This document shows positions 35,066-46,380 of a stretch of DNA of 64,000 nt, piece after piece. The stretch is from assembly GCA_029891345.1 (NCBI GenBank), contig CM057009.1, positions 311,154,166 to 311,218,165 on the forward strand, given 5' to 3'. Made by a program: the position numbers and the translations under genes. The stretch's first letter is position 1; every line of letters begins with the position of its first letter. The DNA comes from Dryococelus australis (Eukaryota; Arthropoda; Insecta; Phasmatodea; Phasmatidae). The notes under the pieces are model-generated. The model had not been told where the DNA came from and did no database searches. It saw only the letters and a list, made by a program, of their open reading frames with translations.

Positions 35066-35439
35066 CATAGAGATGGGAAATCACACATCCTTCCCGCAAA
35101 AAGAACCATCAGAAGACTCATCCACACCACCAACCCCTCCAATATTTAGTTAACTTAATCAAACCCCTTAAGACAAACAGTATATGCCATTAATTACCTA
35201 GCCGACCCCCACCTTCCCAACTAATCCCCTTAAATGTACCATTGGTCATTACATTCTACCCCCAGTCCTCTCACATTCCCGCGCAACATGTACACATTAA
35301 AGCTCAACGCCCATCTTCACTAGACTGTGCTAATAAACTATTGATGATTCACATTGTTCGGATATGATTGGCTGTTGGCCACGACATCTGCAAATAAGTA
35401 ATATAGGCAAAGGCGGGCCACGCCACAGTTCTCGGTCTG
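35066..35439. other. No gene; C-rich stretch
   Basis: Pyrimidine- and C-rich tract (ACCACCAACCCCTCC and similar) with no family recognised. It ends with a lone GATTGGCTGTTGG word. Confidence 0.35.
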
Positions 35440-36020
35440 ATACTAGAAGTGACTTCCCCGATCTTTGTAGCATTCAGAGTGGTCAGTTATTATTTTGTGT
35501 TCACCACTTCTACCAATCAAAAATTCTACTCGAATTTCGCGAACGTGTTTAGACCAGCGAGAGACCGGCGTGTAGATGTAAAGAATAAGTGTTCGTGTAT
35601 TAACGTGTTTGCGACCAGCACCCCGGCTGCATTTTTGTTGGTACCATCGTAGACTACAGCCGGACTGCTCACATTGCCAACTATACAATTCGCAAACCTT
35701 AGGGCAAGATGTTCGAAACTTCGACCTTAAGACCGCATCGGGAAAGAAACCTATCATCGATACGCTGATCGGCAATGTACCATTAGAGCTGCGCATTCCT
35801 GGAGATAGGTTCTGCAGGCCCGGGGAACGAATGTGCTTATCATGTGGAGACACGGGCATTAACACACTGGACGAGCGGTGTAAGCAGCACATCTCTTACT
35901 CCCTAAACAAGTGCTATGAAACCAAGCATTTGGCAGACAGCGTACTTGCACAGAAGGCCGACGAGATAATAAAATCGTCAGACACTGGGCTCAGAGAGAA
36001 AACTGAGGCTTGGGGTGGGA
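35440..36020 (+). pseudogene. Phospholipase A2-like (parvovirus-type) domain relic
   Basis: The plus frame 35609-36130 (173 codons) contains at residues about 45-140 the pattern of the PLA2-like domain known from parvovirus VP1 and from arthropod virus-like elements. It has SGKKPIIDTLIGNVPLELR, IPG then CRPGE where the family has a calcium-loop CGPGT, GDTGINTLDERC, then CKQHISYS where the family has C-HDIAYS, and LAQKADEII and LREKTEAWG. The catalytic His is present (codon 35888-35890), but the adjoining Asp is missing and the calcium loop has Gly replaced by Arg, so phospholipase activity is unlikely. Upstream, TGGTCAGTTATTATTTTG (about 35480) resembles an initiator. No Gly-rich pX-like tail follows. 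It sits inside intron 2 in the host gene's sense direction. Confidence 0.7.
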
Positions 36021-36853
36021 TTCTCTCTCCATACGAATCTGTTTCACTTCGTTCCAATGTATGTGCTCTTTATTTTCGCTTACTGCCCAGTTGTGGTTGT
36101 CGAAACCCAAAAGTTCTGTTCAGTTCTTGATGTCCTTCCGAGAGATTTCTTTCAACACGTATGGTTCGCCTTTTGTTTTTGCTGTACGTATGAGCATAAC
36201 CCTAAACAGTTTGTCTTCATCTCCTCCTTTCAACGAGGGCTTGCATCGATTCCCCTTCATTTTGCGTGTGTCCTTTCTCCAAAAATCTGTGAGTGATAGA
36301 GAAATGTGTAGAGTTTCAGACATGATTGAGTATGCTGCATACAAAATCCTATTGCGGTTTTGTCCGGAACAGTGATTGGTCCCAGATATCCTTAGTAATA
36401 ATATGACTTATAGCACATTGTGCTGAAGAATGAGGTGATGAGAGATGAGATCCTGTATCACCGGTGCTTGCACCACTTTCTTCAAATGTTTCATCTGAAA
36501 GGGATGATAATATTAACAGAATTTGATAGAAATTACTCTGATAAAAGTATTCTTCAATGATCCATGGTTACACGATTGATTTTTGTTGTAATTCAGTAGT
36601 TAACAACTGCCGAAACAAATTAATAATGCAAATTTGCGAAATTAATAAAACCTCATTATTAATAGCACAAAAAAAAACTTTTCAGTAAAATAAAAAGTAG
36701 TACATGTGGAACTAAAAATACGAATTTCAGGTAAGTTTAATTTATTATAACAGCTGAAATAATTTGTTCCAATTAATTTAAGAGAATTCCATGTAATGAG
36801 TACTACAACGTCTAGCACATAGAATGACATTACAACAGAAGGGCGTACCAAAG
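36021..36853. other. Unrecognised remnants
   Basis: Overlapping open frames on both strands (36010-36375 +, 36120-36344 -). On the minus strand about 36390-36510 there is a Ser/Glu-rich stretch (SDETFEESGASTGDTGSH) with protein-like composition, which may be a decayed exon or transposon piece. No family is recognised. Confidence 0.3.
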
Positions 36854-36919
36854 TAATACGAATTACAACAATTAATTGTTGTAATTCGTATTATGGTGGA
36901 CAGCCCCTGTCCACCATAA
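36854..36919. repeat. Two adjoining perfect palindromes
   Basis: 36854-36893 is a 40-bp perfect palindrome with no spacer (each half is TAATACGAATTACAACAATT or its complement). Overlapping it by three bases, 36891-36903 and 36907-36919 form a 13-bp perfect hairpin with a CCC loop (ATGGTGGACAG arms). They lie about 240 bp upstream of exon 3. Confidence 0.95.
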
Positions 36920-37159
36920 AAGTGGCATTTTAAAATGGTTTTTTATTCATTGTAGGTAGAACTGAATTTAATCTTTAGTTGCGCAAATTAAACTTTTGTG
37001 TGTAGCAACCAGATGAACACAAATATAATTTAATTGCGCCAAACAAACTTTGTTTACTTTTTTTTAAAAAAATCTCGGTGTGAGGTGATTTTATAGATGT
37101 TTGATTCGTGTATTGTGACGATAGTGTGAGTAGAGTATAATGTTGTATTTGTTGTGCAG

Positions 37160-37249
37160 TTGTGCGCTCCACAGCAGAGCGAGTGGCAGCTGAAACGCAA
37201 GAAGCTTTCAGAGTGCTCCAGGAGGATTCTGAAGATACTTCTGAAGAGA
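37160..37249 (+). CDS. Exon 3 of the host gene
   Basis: TTTGTTGTGCAG ends at 37159 (acceptor), and the exon ends GAAGAGA followed by GTAAGTC at 37250 (donor). With one base carried from exon 2 it reads VVRSTAERVAAETQEAFRV, then LQEDSEDTSEE, with no stop, and leaves again in phase 1. The in-phase fit of two exons 3.9 kb apart, each with consensus splice sites, is the best evidence for a real gene here. The acidic Ser/Glu end suggests a flexible linker. The coding part seen is about 69 residues. Later exons are not found in the window and may lie beyond it or be hidden among repeats. Confidence 0.65.
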
Positions 37250-37559
37250 GTAAGTCAAATTTTTATACACATGCCTGCATTATACTAACCTTATAAAGAT
37301 AAGATTATACGGTCATGCGAATATCTGTCTGTGATGTATGCCCCTTTATTCAAATTAATTTCTATATGCTGTTCACGATTAATTTAGAATTTTTTTTTTA
37401 AATCAGCCTTTAATATTACAGCAACTTACCTGCAAACACTAAAATAGGCATACTTGATTTCTAATGTGAGTTTCACTCTACATTCTGAACTAACCTCAAA
37501 TTTCAAGATAAGTGCAAAAACCTGATCTTACACTAGCACAGTTATCGTGCTCAAATTAT
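37250..37559 (+). other. Intronic sequence, nothing recognised
   Basis: AT-rich sequence after the exon 3 donor. Confidence 0.4.
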
Positions 37560-38335
37560 GTTAAACAGGTTTATGTAACTTTCATGTCTGTCTCTGAGTG
37601 GGTGCTCCCTCCAAATGTTTGAACCAATTAACGAAACTTCAACAAAGGTGGTATAGTAATTAGAAAGAATATCCGACTTTTGTAGTGCTGTGCCATTTCG
37701 TACGCACATTTTCAAAGTAGCTGTAATTTTAATGTTTAGGGTGCCATTAAATATGTCTGTGACCATTTAACCAATTTTAACAAAATCTCTTTTTTAGTCA
37801 GTTAATCATAAAAAGTTTGTGTATTGCTATTGCTCTACCATTTTGTAAGAGAGAATAAAGCATTTTCATTATAGCTTGGAAACTACTCAATAAATTCCAG
37901 TAAAATTTCGCAGGTATTTAAATACTGTGGTTTAACATGTTACCATGTACGGCTTATGTGGGTGGATAAGGCACATATTTTCAATTAGGCGGCCGTACAA
38001 ATGATTTAGGTTAATTTGGTATTTATGCCAGATACTTTAACCAATTTCGACCAAACGTTCGTGCTGAAAGTGTAAACTGTGAGCTTTAAATATGCTTATA
38101 CACAGTTTCTTTAGCGCACCATTTTGTAAGATAGCACCTCACAAAAATATTAAGTGTTTGTGTCATTTCTCAGGAAACAATGAAACCGATTCCTTCGAAA
38201 TTTTTTCAAACAAGTAATATTACGGAACACCAAGTAAACTGATATATTTAAAGAGGGTCAGATATTTAGCTTCAAAATGGCGGCTATAAAACATTTTCGT
38301 CCACTACGATATGTAATATCGAATGGTGTAACAAA
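37560..38335. repeat. Dispersed AAAATGGCGG-family cluster
   Basis: Words of the family in order more than once: CTACCATTTTGTAAGAGAG (37835), GGAAACTACTCAATAAATTCC, a GGCGGCCGTACAAATGATTT word (37990), ACCAATTTCGACCAAAC, TGCTGAAAGTG, CACCATTTTGTAAGATAGCACC (38120), CTCAGGAAACAATGAAACCGA, and TTCAAAATGGCGGCTATAAA (38270). Two to three monomers of about 300-350 bp. Confidence 0.65.
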
Positions 38336-38424
38336 TTTAAGCCTTATTCTGACATGGTATGCTATGATGACATATGTAATTTAAATTTATAAGGCAATAA
38401 TTTTAGATACCGTGGCCATAGAAA

Positions 38425-38756
<332 letters not shown>

Positions 38757-39699
38757 ACAAGTTTTGTAAACATGTGACCAAACTGTGCCAGGGGATTGCT
38801 GATGTGAAAAGAAGAAATTTGGAATATGATACCCATGGACCATCTCAATTAATAAGGGCTCTAGAAGCCCTTAAATGCGGAGTCCGAAAAGCATATTAGA
38901 TATTACGAGAAGTACTTGCATTAGAGGCAAAATTTGATATATTAATTAAACCAATAACTGGTATGTACTCATCCCCGTCATGTAACAAATAGCAGTTTGC
39001 AGCTTGTTATTGGATACACCTTTGTTACCTTGAGGTAATTTTGATGTTTGATGCCATCATATTAAGCAGTATGTCGTATTTAGCAAAAATTTACTCTCTT
39101 GTTGAAAATCTCTAGGTCCCACAGTTTTCAAGTAAAACACAGGCAATTGTTTCTGTTTAGTAATAATAAGCCAGGAGGTGGGGGGGAGGCAGCACATCCT
39201 ACAGTCGGAAGTAAATACATGCTGGCTGTAATGCAGCGTCGCACACTGAATAATTATCGCCAAGAACAAACAGGCAGCAAACAAATTACAATTAGTAAAT
39301 GCTCTAAGCCGAATGAATTGTGTTTGGTGGCACATTATCAAGCAAGTGGGTAAAAAACAAAGACAAAAAGTTTATGTGCAACTGCCTAGCTCTGACTGTT
39401 CTGCAAATACTGTAACCACATGTTTAATCGCGTTGTGCTTAAGTGTGCGTATTAATGAACATACTGGCATCCTACCAAAAAACATTAATTTCGTACTACT
39501 GTCAGTGATTTGTTACCTAAATTGGTATTGCAATAGTGGACGCACACTGTTGAATATCGTAGCAGTTTCCCCATCTGCCCGCAACTCCCACCCAATGTCG
39601 CTGCCCTAACTCGATGCCATATAAACATGTTATACACTGCTTGTCATTGTGTATCTTCACTTCGGCAAGCGAATGACATGGCATCGTGCTCTAATTCGG

Positions 39700-39846
39700 T
39701 GATGACGGACATGGTAATCGTGCCGGACGATCCCGTTTTTCCCGCCCCTTGATTCCGGCACCGCTCCATATTCACTTCAATCACCCTCATCGGCTCTCAA
39801 GACCTCGATTTTAGGAGCCGTCCAGATCTCTTCATTCACTCACGGA
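39700..39846 (+). mobile_element. tRNA-derived SINE copy, family 1 (5'-truncated, plus strand)
   Basis: Reads AATCGTGCCGGACGATCCCG, CCCGCCCCTTGATTCCGG, CACCCTCATCGGCTCTC, and the tail AGGAGCCGTCCAGATCTCTTCA then TTCACTCAC. The same body and tail as 33940-34192 but in the opposite orientation, and without the tRNA head. Nested in the TIR element. Confidence 0.75.
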
Positions 39847-40079
39847 CATGGTGTTGGCGTTTGGAGAAGCGATAGGAAACGGAAGGGAAGTTGCATGTTT
39901 GTACAGTCAATTATATCCTGCACGTCAGGCTGGCAGTCATATGTTCCTAAAGTCACACGGTGACAACGAGAAACGGGCATGTAGTGGAGGCGAGGTGGGC
40001 CAGGTCAACAGAGAAGGGTTTCAACCCCATGTTTTGAAGGGTCAGTTTTTAAGAGTGCCGAGGCAACCCCTTCAACTAG

Positions 40080-40835
40080 CACCTGTGCTGTAGCAAGTGC
40101 AATAGATGTATCGAATGCGGCAGTATGGCATGCAGTACATGAACAGCTGCTGCGACCGTACAAATCGGCGAAAGGTGCAAGCATTACAGCCAGCGGATTA
40201 TGCCCCTCATCGAGAATTTTGCCTGTGGTTCCTGCATCAGTGTGAAGTGGTTTCCTGATTTTCCTGCTTTTGGTATGTTCACAGACGAGGCCACGTTCAC
40301 ACAGGATGGGCATTTTAATAGCTGAAATGACCACATCTGGGATGACTCTAACACACATGCAGATGCAATGAGTGGCTATCAGTACAGTACCGATATTCGA
40401 TCAAAATATGTGCTGAGATTCTTGGCGACAAAGTTAATTGGCCCAACTTGCTGTTAACCCATTCACAGGCTTCCAGTAAGGGTGTTTTCTGCAGTTCAAG
40501 TTGTTATGCTTACTGGAGGATGATGTTCCGCTCGCCGTTCGAGAATTATGCATAACCACGTGAACACAGCAAATCCCGATCGCGGCCACCACGCTCGCTA
40601 GATTTTAACCAATTAGACTTTTAGCTTTGGGTATTCGCCAAGGCATTAGCACGCAAGACACCCACTGAATTCGAGGACTTGTTATCGAGGGCCATGGCTC
40701 TCTGAAATAAGGTGCGAGACACACCAGGTGTCTTTGATATGGTATTTCAGTCTCTAATGCACCAGTACACCGACTGCAATGAGGTCGGAGGTGCGTATTT
40801 CGAACATTTGCCAGTAGGAATGTTTTCCAATACGA
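40080..40835 (+). pseudogene. Mariner/Tc1-like transposase relic inside the TIR element
   Basis: Reading across frames, the plus strand gives an ENFACGSC-like block, FPAFGMFTDEATFTQDGHFN (about 40260-40325, first catalytic Asp region) and HIWDDSNTHADAMSGYQYST. The middle is badly shifted. Then come RPPRSLDFNQLDF and LWVFAKAL (about 40577-40650, third Asp region), RDTPGVFDMVFQSLMHQYTD and a VGGAYFEHL-type C terminus near 40810. These are the conserved blocks of IS630/Tc1/mariner transposases in insects. Several stops (for example in the TQDGHFNS and LDF blocks) and frameshifts make it inactive. The DNA-binding N terminus is not recognisable between the left TIR and 40080. Confidence 0.8.
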
Positions 40836-41168
40836 AGCTGTAATGACCGTTTGGTTGTGCTGTTAATTATCACGTTCTGGTTAATGCAAAGGCATTACGC
40901 ATCAATTTTACCTCGAAATTAGAAAGGTGTATGGAATAAAATGGTTCATACTACTATTTTTTACATGATCTGGTTTTAATTAATCATATACCAAATTTTG
41001 TCCCTCTAATGCAAGTTCTTTTCATAATATGCTTTTTGGATTCTGGATTTTTAGGACCTTTACAGCCCTTATAATTTGAGATGGACCATGGGTGTCATAT
41101 TTGAAATTAATTTTTTCACATCAGAAATCCCTTGGCGTAGTTTGGTCACATGTTTCCGAAACACGTAT

Positions 41169-41425
41169 TAAAACCATTAAATGTGTGGATAGAAAGTATC
41201 TTTTGTCCACCATTTTGTAAGAAGCAAGACCTAACTAATTAAAATATTTGTCATATCACCGGAGATAAACAACAAATACCCCTCAAATTTGGCAAACAAC
41301 CATCATTATGCCAGGTCATGTAAATTAATATATGTTGAAAGGGTCACGGACTTATTTTAAAAATTGCATTCATATAAATATTTTAACTCATTAGGTTATA
41401 TTTGCGAAACTACGAAACGAATTTC
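41169..41425. repeat. Dispersed AAAATGGCGG-family copy
   Basis: CCACCATTTTGTAAGAAGCAAG, ATCACCGGAGATAAACAACA, AAATTTGGCAAACAACCATC and CATATAAATATTTTAACTCATTAGG follow the family order. Diverged. Confidence 0.5.
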
Positions 41426-42138
41426 AAATTTAATATAAATATATTAAAATACAGTTAAGTTTCGTAGAAGTTTCGGTGTATAAAAGTGACAATGTTCATG
41501 GTAACAATTCGCCATTTTTTCCTTCCTGTTACCATGTCTTGTACATATTTTAATTCGCTAAATTGAAATTTAACTAGGCAAGTGCTTAATTTTGGGAACT
41601 AGAAAATACCAATTCGAAATTAATTTTCAGGGAAACAAATCTTCTACCATTGCACACATGGACAGTAAACCAGGTTGGTTTGTCGCTATTATGTGGGTGA
41701 CAAAATGTCAGCCAACTTGCTTTGCATGTCCCATAGAAATCACGAAATGTTTTCTGTCTCTGTTTGGTCTGAAATCATTAGTTTGAAATAGAAAAGTTCA
41801 AAGGCAACAGTCGGTACACATGATTGATGCAATAACATTAACAAAAAAACGAGGGGCATGAGTCTAACCCCTCTAAAAATAATCAGCTACAAAATGCATA
41901 GAGTTCAATATGAAATTTTGTAATCACACACAACAATTTTCGATTAGTAGAAACATTTACACCCAAATATAAATTGATATTTTGTCTAAGTAATCGGATT
42001 GGATTGCCAGTCTTATACACTGCATGTGATCTATCCGCAAATAATGCAAATGATATTTTCATCGCTCATAGCACGTTAACATTAAAAAAAAACCATCACT
42101 CTCTGATCTCAGCATCTCTCAGGATCTCAGCATCTCAA
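41426..42138. other. No gene; left flank of the 4 kb array
   Basis: AT-rich. 42103-42140 has a short direct repeat (GATCTCAGCATCTC twice), directly at the array border. Confidence 0.4.
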
Positions 42139-42957
42139 CATTTGTGAATTAATGCCCCAAGTACAAAATCCTCATTCGGAAATTTAACATTCAATTGTCG
42201 CCATACTCTACACATTTTTGGTAAACAAATTTTTAACAGGTCTAGCAAAAAATAAATATATATGAGGAAAACTATACTATATAGATTTGTATAATCAGGG
42301 TTCATAAAATATGGATAGAATCTATTACTAAATTGTTGGTTACTATTTTGTACTCCATCTTCTTACAGGAATAAAGTGACACATTACCAAAAACACACTA
42401 ATAACAGCAGTATTGTCCATCTTCCCTTCATGGTATCGAAGAGTACTTCCAACCTATGATAGGACATGTTTCAAAATCAACAATTTACTTAGGAACAAGA
42501 TCCTTCTGGATATGCTGTTGTATGTATTAATTACAGAAGATATGATTTAGTTCAGTAGGTTAATGTGGTTATAATTATTATAATATCTATCTTAATATGT
42601 TTTTATGTATTTATATATATATATAATATGAACAAGATTGTTAACATGACACCTGTACATTGCCCTATGAAACTATAGCTGAATTTATTAAGCTTCGTTA
42701 GGAAATACATCCAACATGTAAGAGTGGCCTATATTCACACGAAAAACATATTGCATTTGGTGCTTGACAGTTGGGCCCATCCCCATTGTTCCTGCCACAC
42801 ATATATAACAGGTTCTTAACGGCAGATGCGCATGCGAAGAACAAAAATTCTGGGGGTATACCGTTTGACGAACTTCGTCACCATTCTGTGTACTCTTAGA
42901 AAAATTGTACGAGTCGGTTCTGAAAAATTGACATATTTTCAATTGGCATTCCACTCG
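42139..42957. repeat. Left edge of the 4 kb array, with internal deletion
   Basis: 42139-42348 matches 44571-44784 of the first full unit. The sequence then jumps directly to the part of the unit equivalent to 46381, so about 1.6 kb is missing. This edge piece and the following unit are more diverged than inner units. Confidence 0.85.
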
Positions 42958-45900
42958 CAAGATGTTCATAGTCATTGTCTTTCGTAACTGCTATGATAGT
43001 GTTACCTGCAATTCCCCTTGACAACACATACACACAGCATCTTCAAGCATCAGGTTGCTTTGCATTTGCATCCTCTCACTAATAGTCACATACTGCATCA
43101 AAACAGTGATGGGATAATGTATGAAATCGTCTATTGACGAGCTGTGATCACATGCCTCTACTGATTATGAAGCGCTGTGATGAAGTCTTCCGCACTTTCG
43201 TTCACTTTTTGTACTCGTGAGTCGAACTCATAGCACTCAAATGTGATTATTACTGTTGGTTTGATGTGACTATCAATGAATCGCACAAGTGTATATATTT
43301 CCAAACCTGTGTCAGGTTTTGCAAACATCAACTCATAGGGGTGACTTTATCGCCCATCAAATATAATAGGAAATCAGGTTTTTTCAGCATCTCTGCCCTT
43401 CTTGTAACCACTCAGGTTACTTGCAAATCATCGCCACAACCCTCACCTATAGCTCCATCCCAGATAGCTCTAACTATTGTAGCCGAAATACAAATCTAAT
43501 ACGCCGACCATGCGCTACTTACATAAGATTTCCTGCTGCCACATTGTGGTACGGTATATAAAAAAACAAGTTTCCCTGCAATCCGAGAGAGTTCTGTGTC
43601 ACATCCAAGTGGCTTGTCCGCAATTGCACTACTGCCATAGTCAATGACACAATACTTGGGATAAATTACATTATATACAAGAATGAAGTTGCCATTTTAT
43701 TGTTACAGAAAGTTCGGAATTCTATTGGAAAATTATAGGCATACTGTTTAATGCATACGGAAAATGTATTAGGAAGTAATTTTCAATTCTTAACATATAA
43801 AAATTTTTGTCTTATTTTTCTAAGGACTTTAAATCATCTGGCTTAAATATCTTATATAATACTTGGAATACTATACATATATATTCTATTTATACTGCAA
43901 ATAAAACGGAGTAATGACGATTTGTGAACAATGCTTCTAGTATAAGAAACTTAGGGAACCTGTCACTAATTTCTGGCATGCTTTAAACATTGTGGGTTAA
44001 ACTTTATATTCAGCAGAAGTCTGGCATTAATCCATCAGAAAACTCATTTTTTTAAATTGATTAATACATAATCTTTGTTTAAAATAAATATTGCAACAAA
44101 TCTGGTGGGAGTATATCAGTAATTTAAAGGTATACTATAAATACATAATAACTGGCAGAAATCTAAAGAAAATTCTTGATGTATATTAAAATAAAGTTTG
44201 ATGTACTAAACCTGTGTGTTCCATCAGACCAGACAGGATCATATCACTATACTCTCGCAATAGTATTAAATATCTGAAATTATAGTGTTTCGACACAATT
44301 GGGGAGCACACATCTATCTTATTTCTCAGCATATTGAATAGAATACGGAAATATCATATGATTTCAACACATCCGAAATTAATATATATTTAAATTCTCA
44401 GGACACTATTAAATTATACACATTTGTGTATCACCACTCCCATAACAATAGATCTGTCATGAATAGACATATACAAGTAAATCCATGTTATATTATATAG
44501 ATAGTTTAGTTTTCATTAGAACTTAATCATTCTGAAAGAACACAAAATTACATTTTTGTCATACTATAACATTTGTGAATTAATGCTCGAAATATAAAAT
44601 CCTCCTTCGGAAATTTACAGTTTAATGGTCGCCTTACTCTACACACTTGTTGGTAAACAAATTAGATCAGGTCTAACAAAAATGAACAAATATGAGGAAA
44701 ACTGTACTATATAGAGTTGTATAATCAGGGTTCATCAAATCTCCAGAGAATCTGTCTGTAAATTTTTGGTAACTATTATTTTTCCATGGTTCAGATGCAA
44801 AATATCTATCATACATGTATGAATAAATTGTCTGCACAAATACTGTGTATAAAATAGATATTATTTACATTTGTGAAATCAGATATGAAAATTCCTGACA
44901 CCTAACTACCCATTAAAACTCTCCATATTACGACGTTACTTTAGTTATTCGATTTGTACACATATGGTGGGAATATCTCTATATCAGCTCAGTATATAGT
45001 AGGCATATATAATTTTGAGTAATCACTATAGTTCAACACTTCTGGCTTTAATCTATAACTAATATCTCACCATACTATCATAGTTTAAGCATTTGTGAAG
45101 CAAAACTCTCAGAACAACACATCTGGCAGGTCTGTTATCTTATAGTATTTTGAGAAATAAATATAGGATTATGGAAAATTGCATGTCAATCATTTAGGGA
45201 ATCATTACTCACATCTGTAGGATGAAAATATTTTTATATACATAGGTCTACAAATGCTATGTTTCCTGACTGCAGTTTGTTATACACACATACGGTGTAT
45301 GGCTCACATGCTGGATCTTGTTACTGTGGTTATACATTCACAACTGTAATTGGAAGATCCCATACCAGCCCTCGAGCTCTGATTTTAATCCACTAGATAT
45401 TTATTTGTGGGGTTATTTAAAGGTATGTGTGTATGCAACCCAAGTGGTCGATACGGATAACATTTTTAAAAATATTGTAGTAGGCTGCGAAACATTTGAG
45501 AATATTCCAAGTATTCATCAGTGCATCTGAGAGTCCATGCAATGGCAGGTTGATGCATGTGTTATTGTTGAGGGAGGGCCACTGTTCTACAAATATAAAT
45601 TGCAAGCTTTAACCTTTAAGACATTTGCTTATACACACATCAGGAACTCCGCATGACGTGGTGGTAGTACTAGGACAGACCTCGCTATGCTGTGTCCATT
45701 TTTAAGTTATGTCAGATTCCAACTAGCAAACTAATTAAATTCATAACTCATCTAACACTAAATGTTTTTAATAAATGAAGTATTATTAATTAAAAATTAT
45801 TGTGCAAAGAAAATACATACATAATACAATACTAAAATCTTAAATAAAATCAAATGAAAAAACTGCCTCGCAATTACCACAAACATGGTACAAATCTAGA

Positions 45901-46380
45901 AATAGACTTTACATCATCGCAGTATGTCCTTCTCTAAACATATATATCCTAGCAATACTAATATGTCTGCAAAAATGAGAATATGTGTCACAGTATAGTA
46001 TGCTATTACTATATGTCCATAAATGTGTACCTAACTATGTATCACTGGATCATGTGAATCACAGTTGACATTGTTTGTGCAGGGGTTGGCTTGGGTGAAT
46101 GTATGTGATTCATAAATACTGTATCAGTCTGCATCACTTTCTTCAAATTAAATGACAACTATTAAAGCAAGAATGGGCACCATATCAAAACATATATTTA
46201 TTTTGACAAAGATAATGACGTAAGTTGAAGAAGAGAAAGGGAAAGTGAATAAATGACAACAAATTACCAATAATAATAATATTTATTATGTATTACAGAA
46301 CATTTGAAAATGGTCGTGAATAAACATGCAAGCAGTTGTACGAAACAGCTTTCAATACTACCAAATGTGATCACCTCTTT
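42349..46380. repeat. 4 kb tandem unit A
   Basis: First full period (4032 bp), counted from TGTACTCCATCTTCTTACAG at 42349 to the next at 46381. It differs from units B-E by scattered substitutions and indels, a few percent by eye. It contains a mariner transposase end at about 45340-45650, a short TA tract near 42612-42630 and several degenerate CATTTGTGAA-centred internal repeats. Confidence 0.95.
45330..45655 (+). pseudogene. Mariner-like transposase 3' end in unit A
   Basis: Reads SSDFNPLDIYLWGYLKVCVY, then ATQV, NIVVGCETFENIPSIHQCI, a stop at 45528-45530, then ESMQWQVDACVIVEGGPL. This matches the third catalytic Asp block and C terminus of insect mariner/Tc1 transposases (SPDLTPLDFFLWG, then a VDACI-GGHFEHL-type end). 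Only about the last 110 residues are present, without the upstream catalytic region, so it is inactive. Homologous relics occur once in each unit. Confidence 0.75.

Larger units (their letters stand above)
38757..41168 (+). mobile_element. Mariner-like element with ~205 bp terminal inverted repeats
   Basis: 38757-38965 and 40958-41168 are inverted copies (AAACATGTGACCAAACT, GGGATTNCTGATGTGAAA, CCATGGNCCATCTCAA, AAAAGCATATTA, ACTTGCATTAGAGG in order). Inside are a transposase relic at about 40080-40835 on the plus strand and a SINE at 39700-39845. The element's left end sits directly against a TA microsatellite, consistent with TA target preference. It spans about 2.4 kb and is not autonomous now. 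Confidence 0.8.

Noticed and set aside
41632-41679. Candidate exon between TTTTCAG and CAGGTTGGT
   Set aside because: With the phase carried from exon 3 it hits a stop, and the donor is weak.
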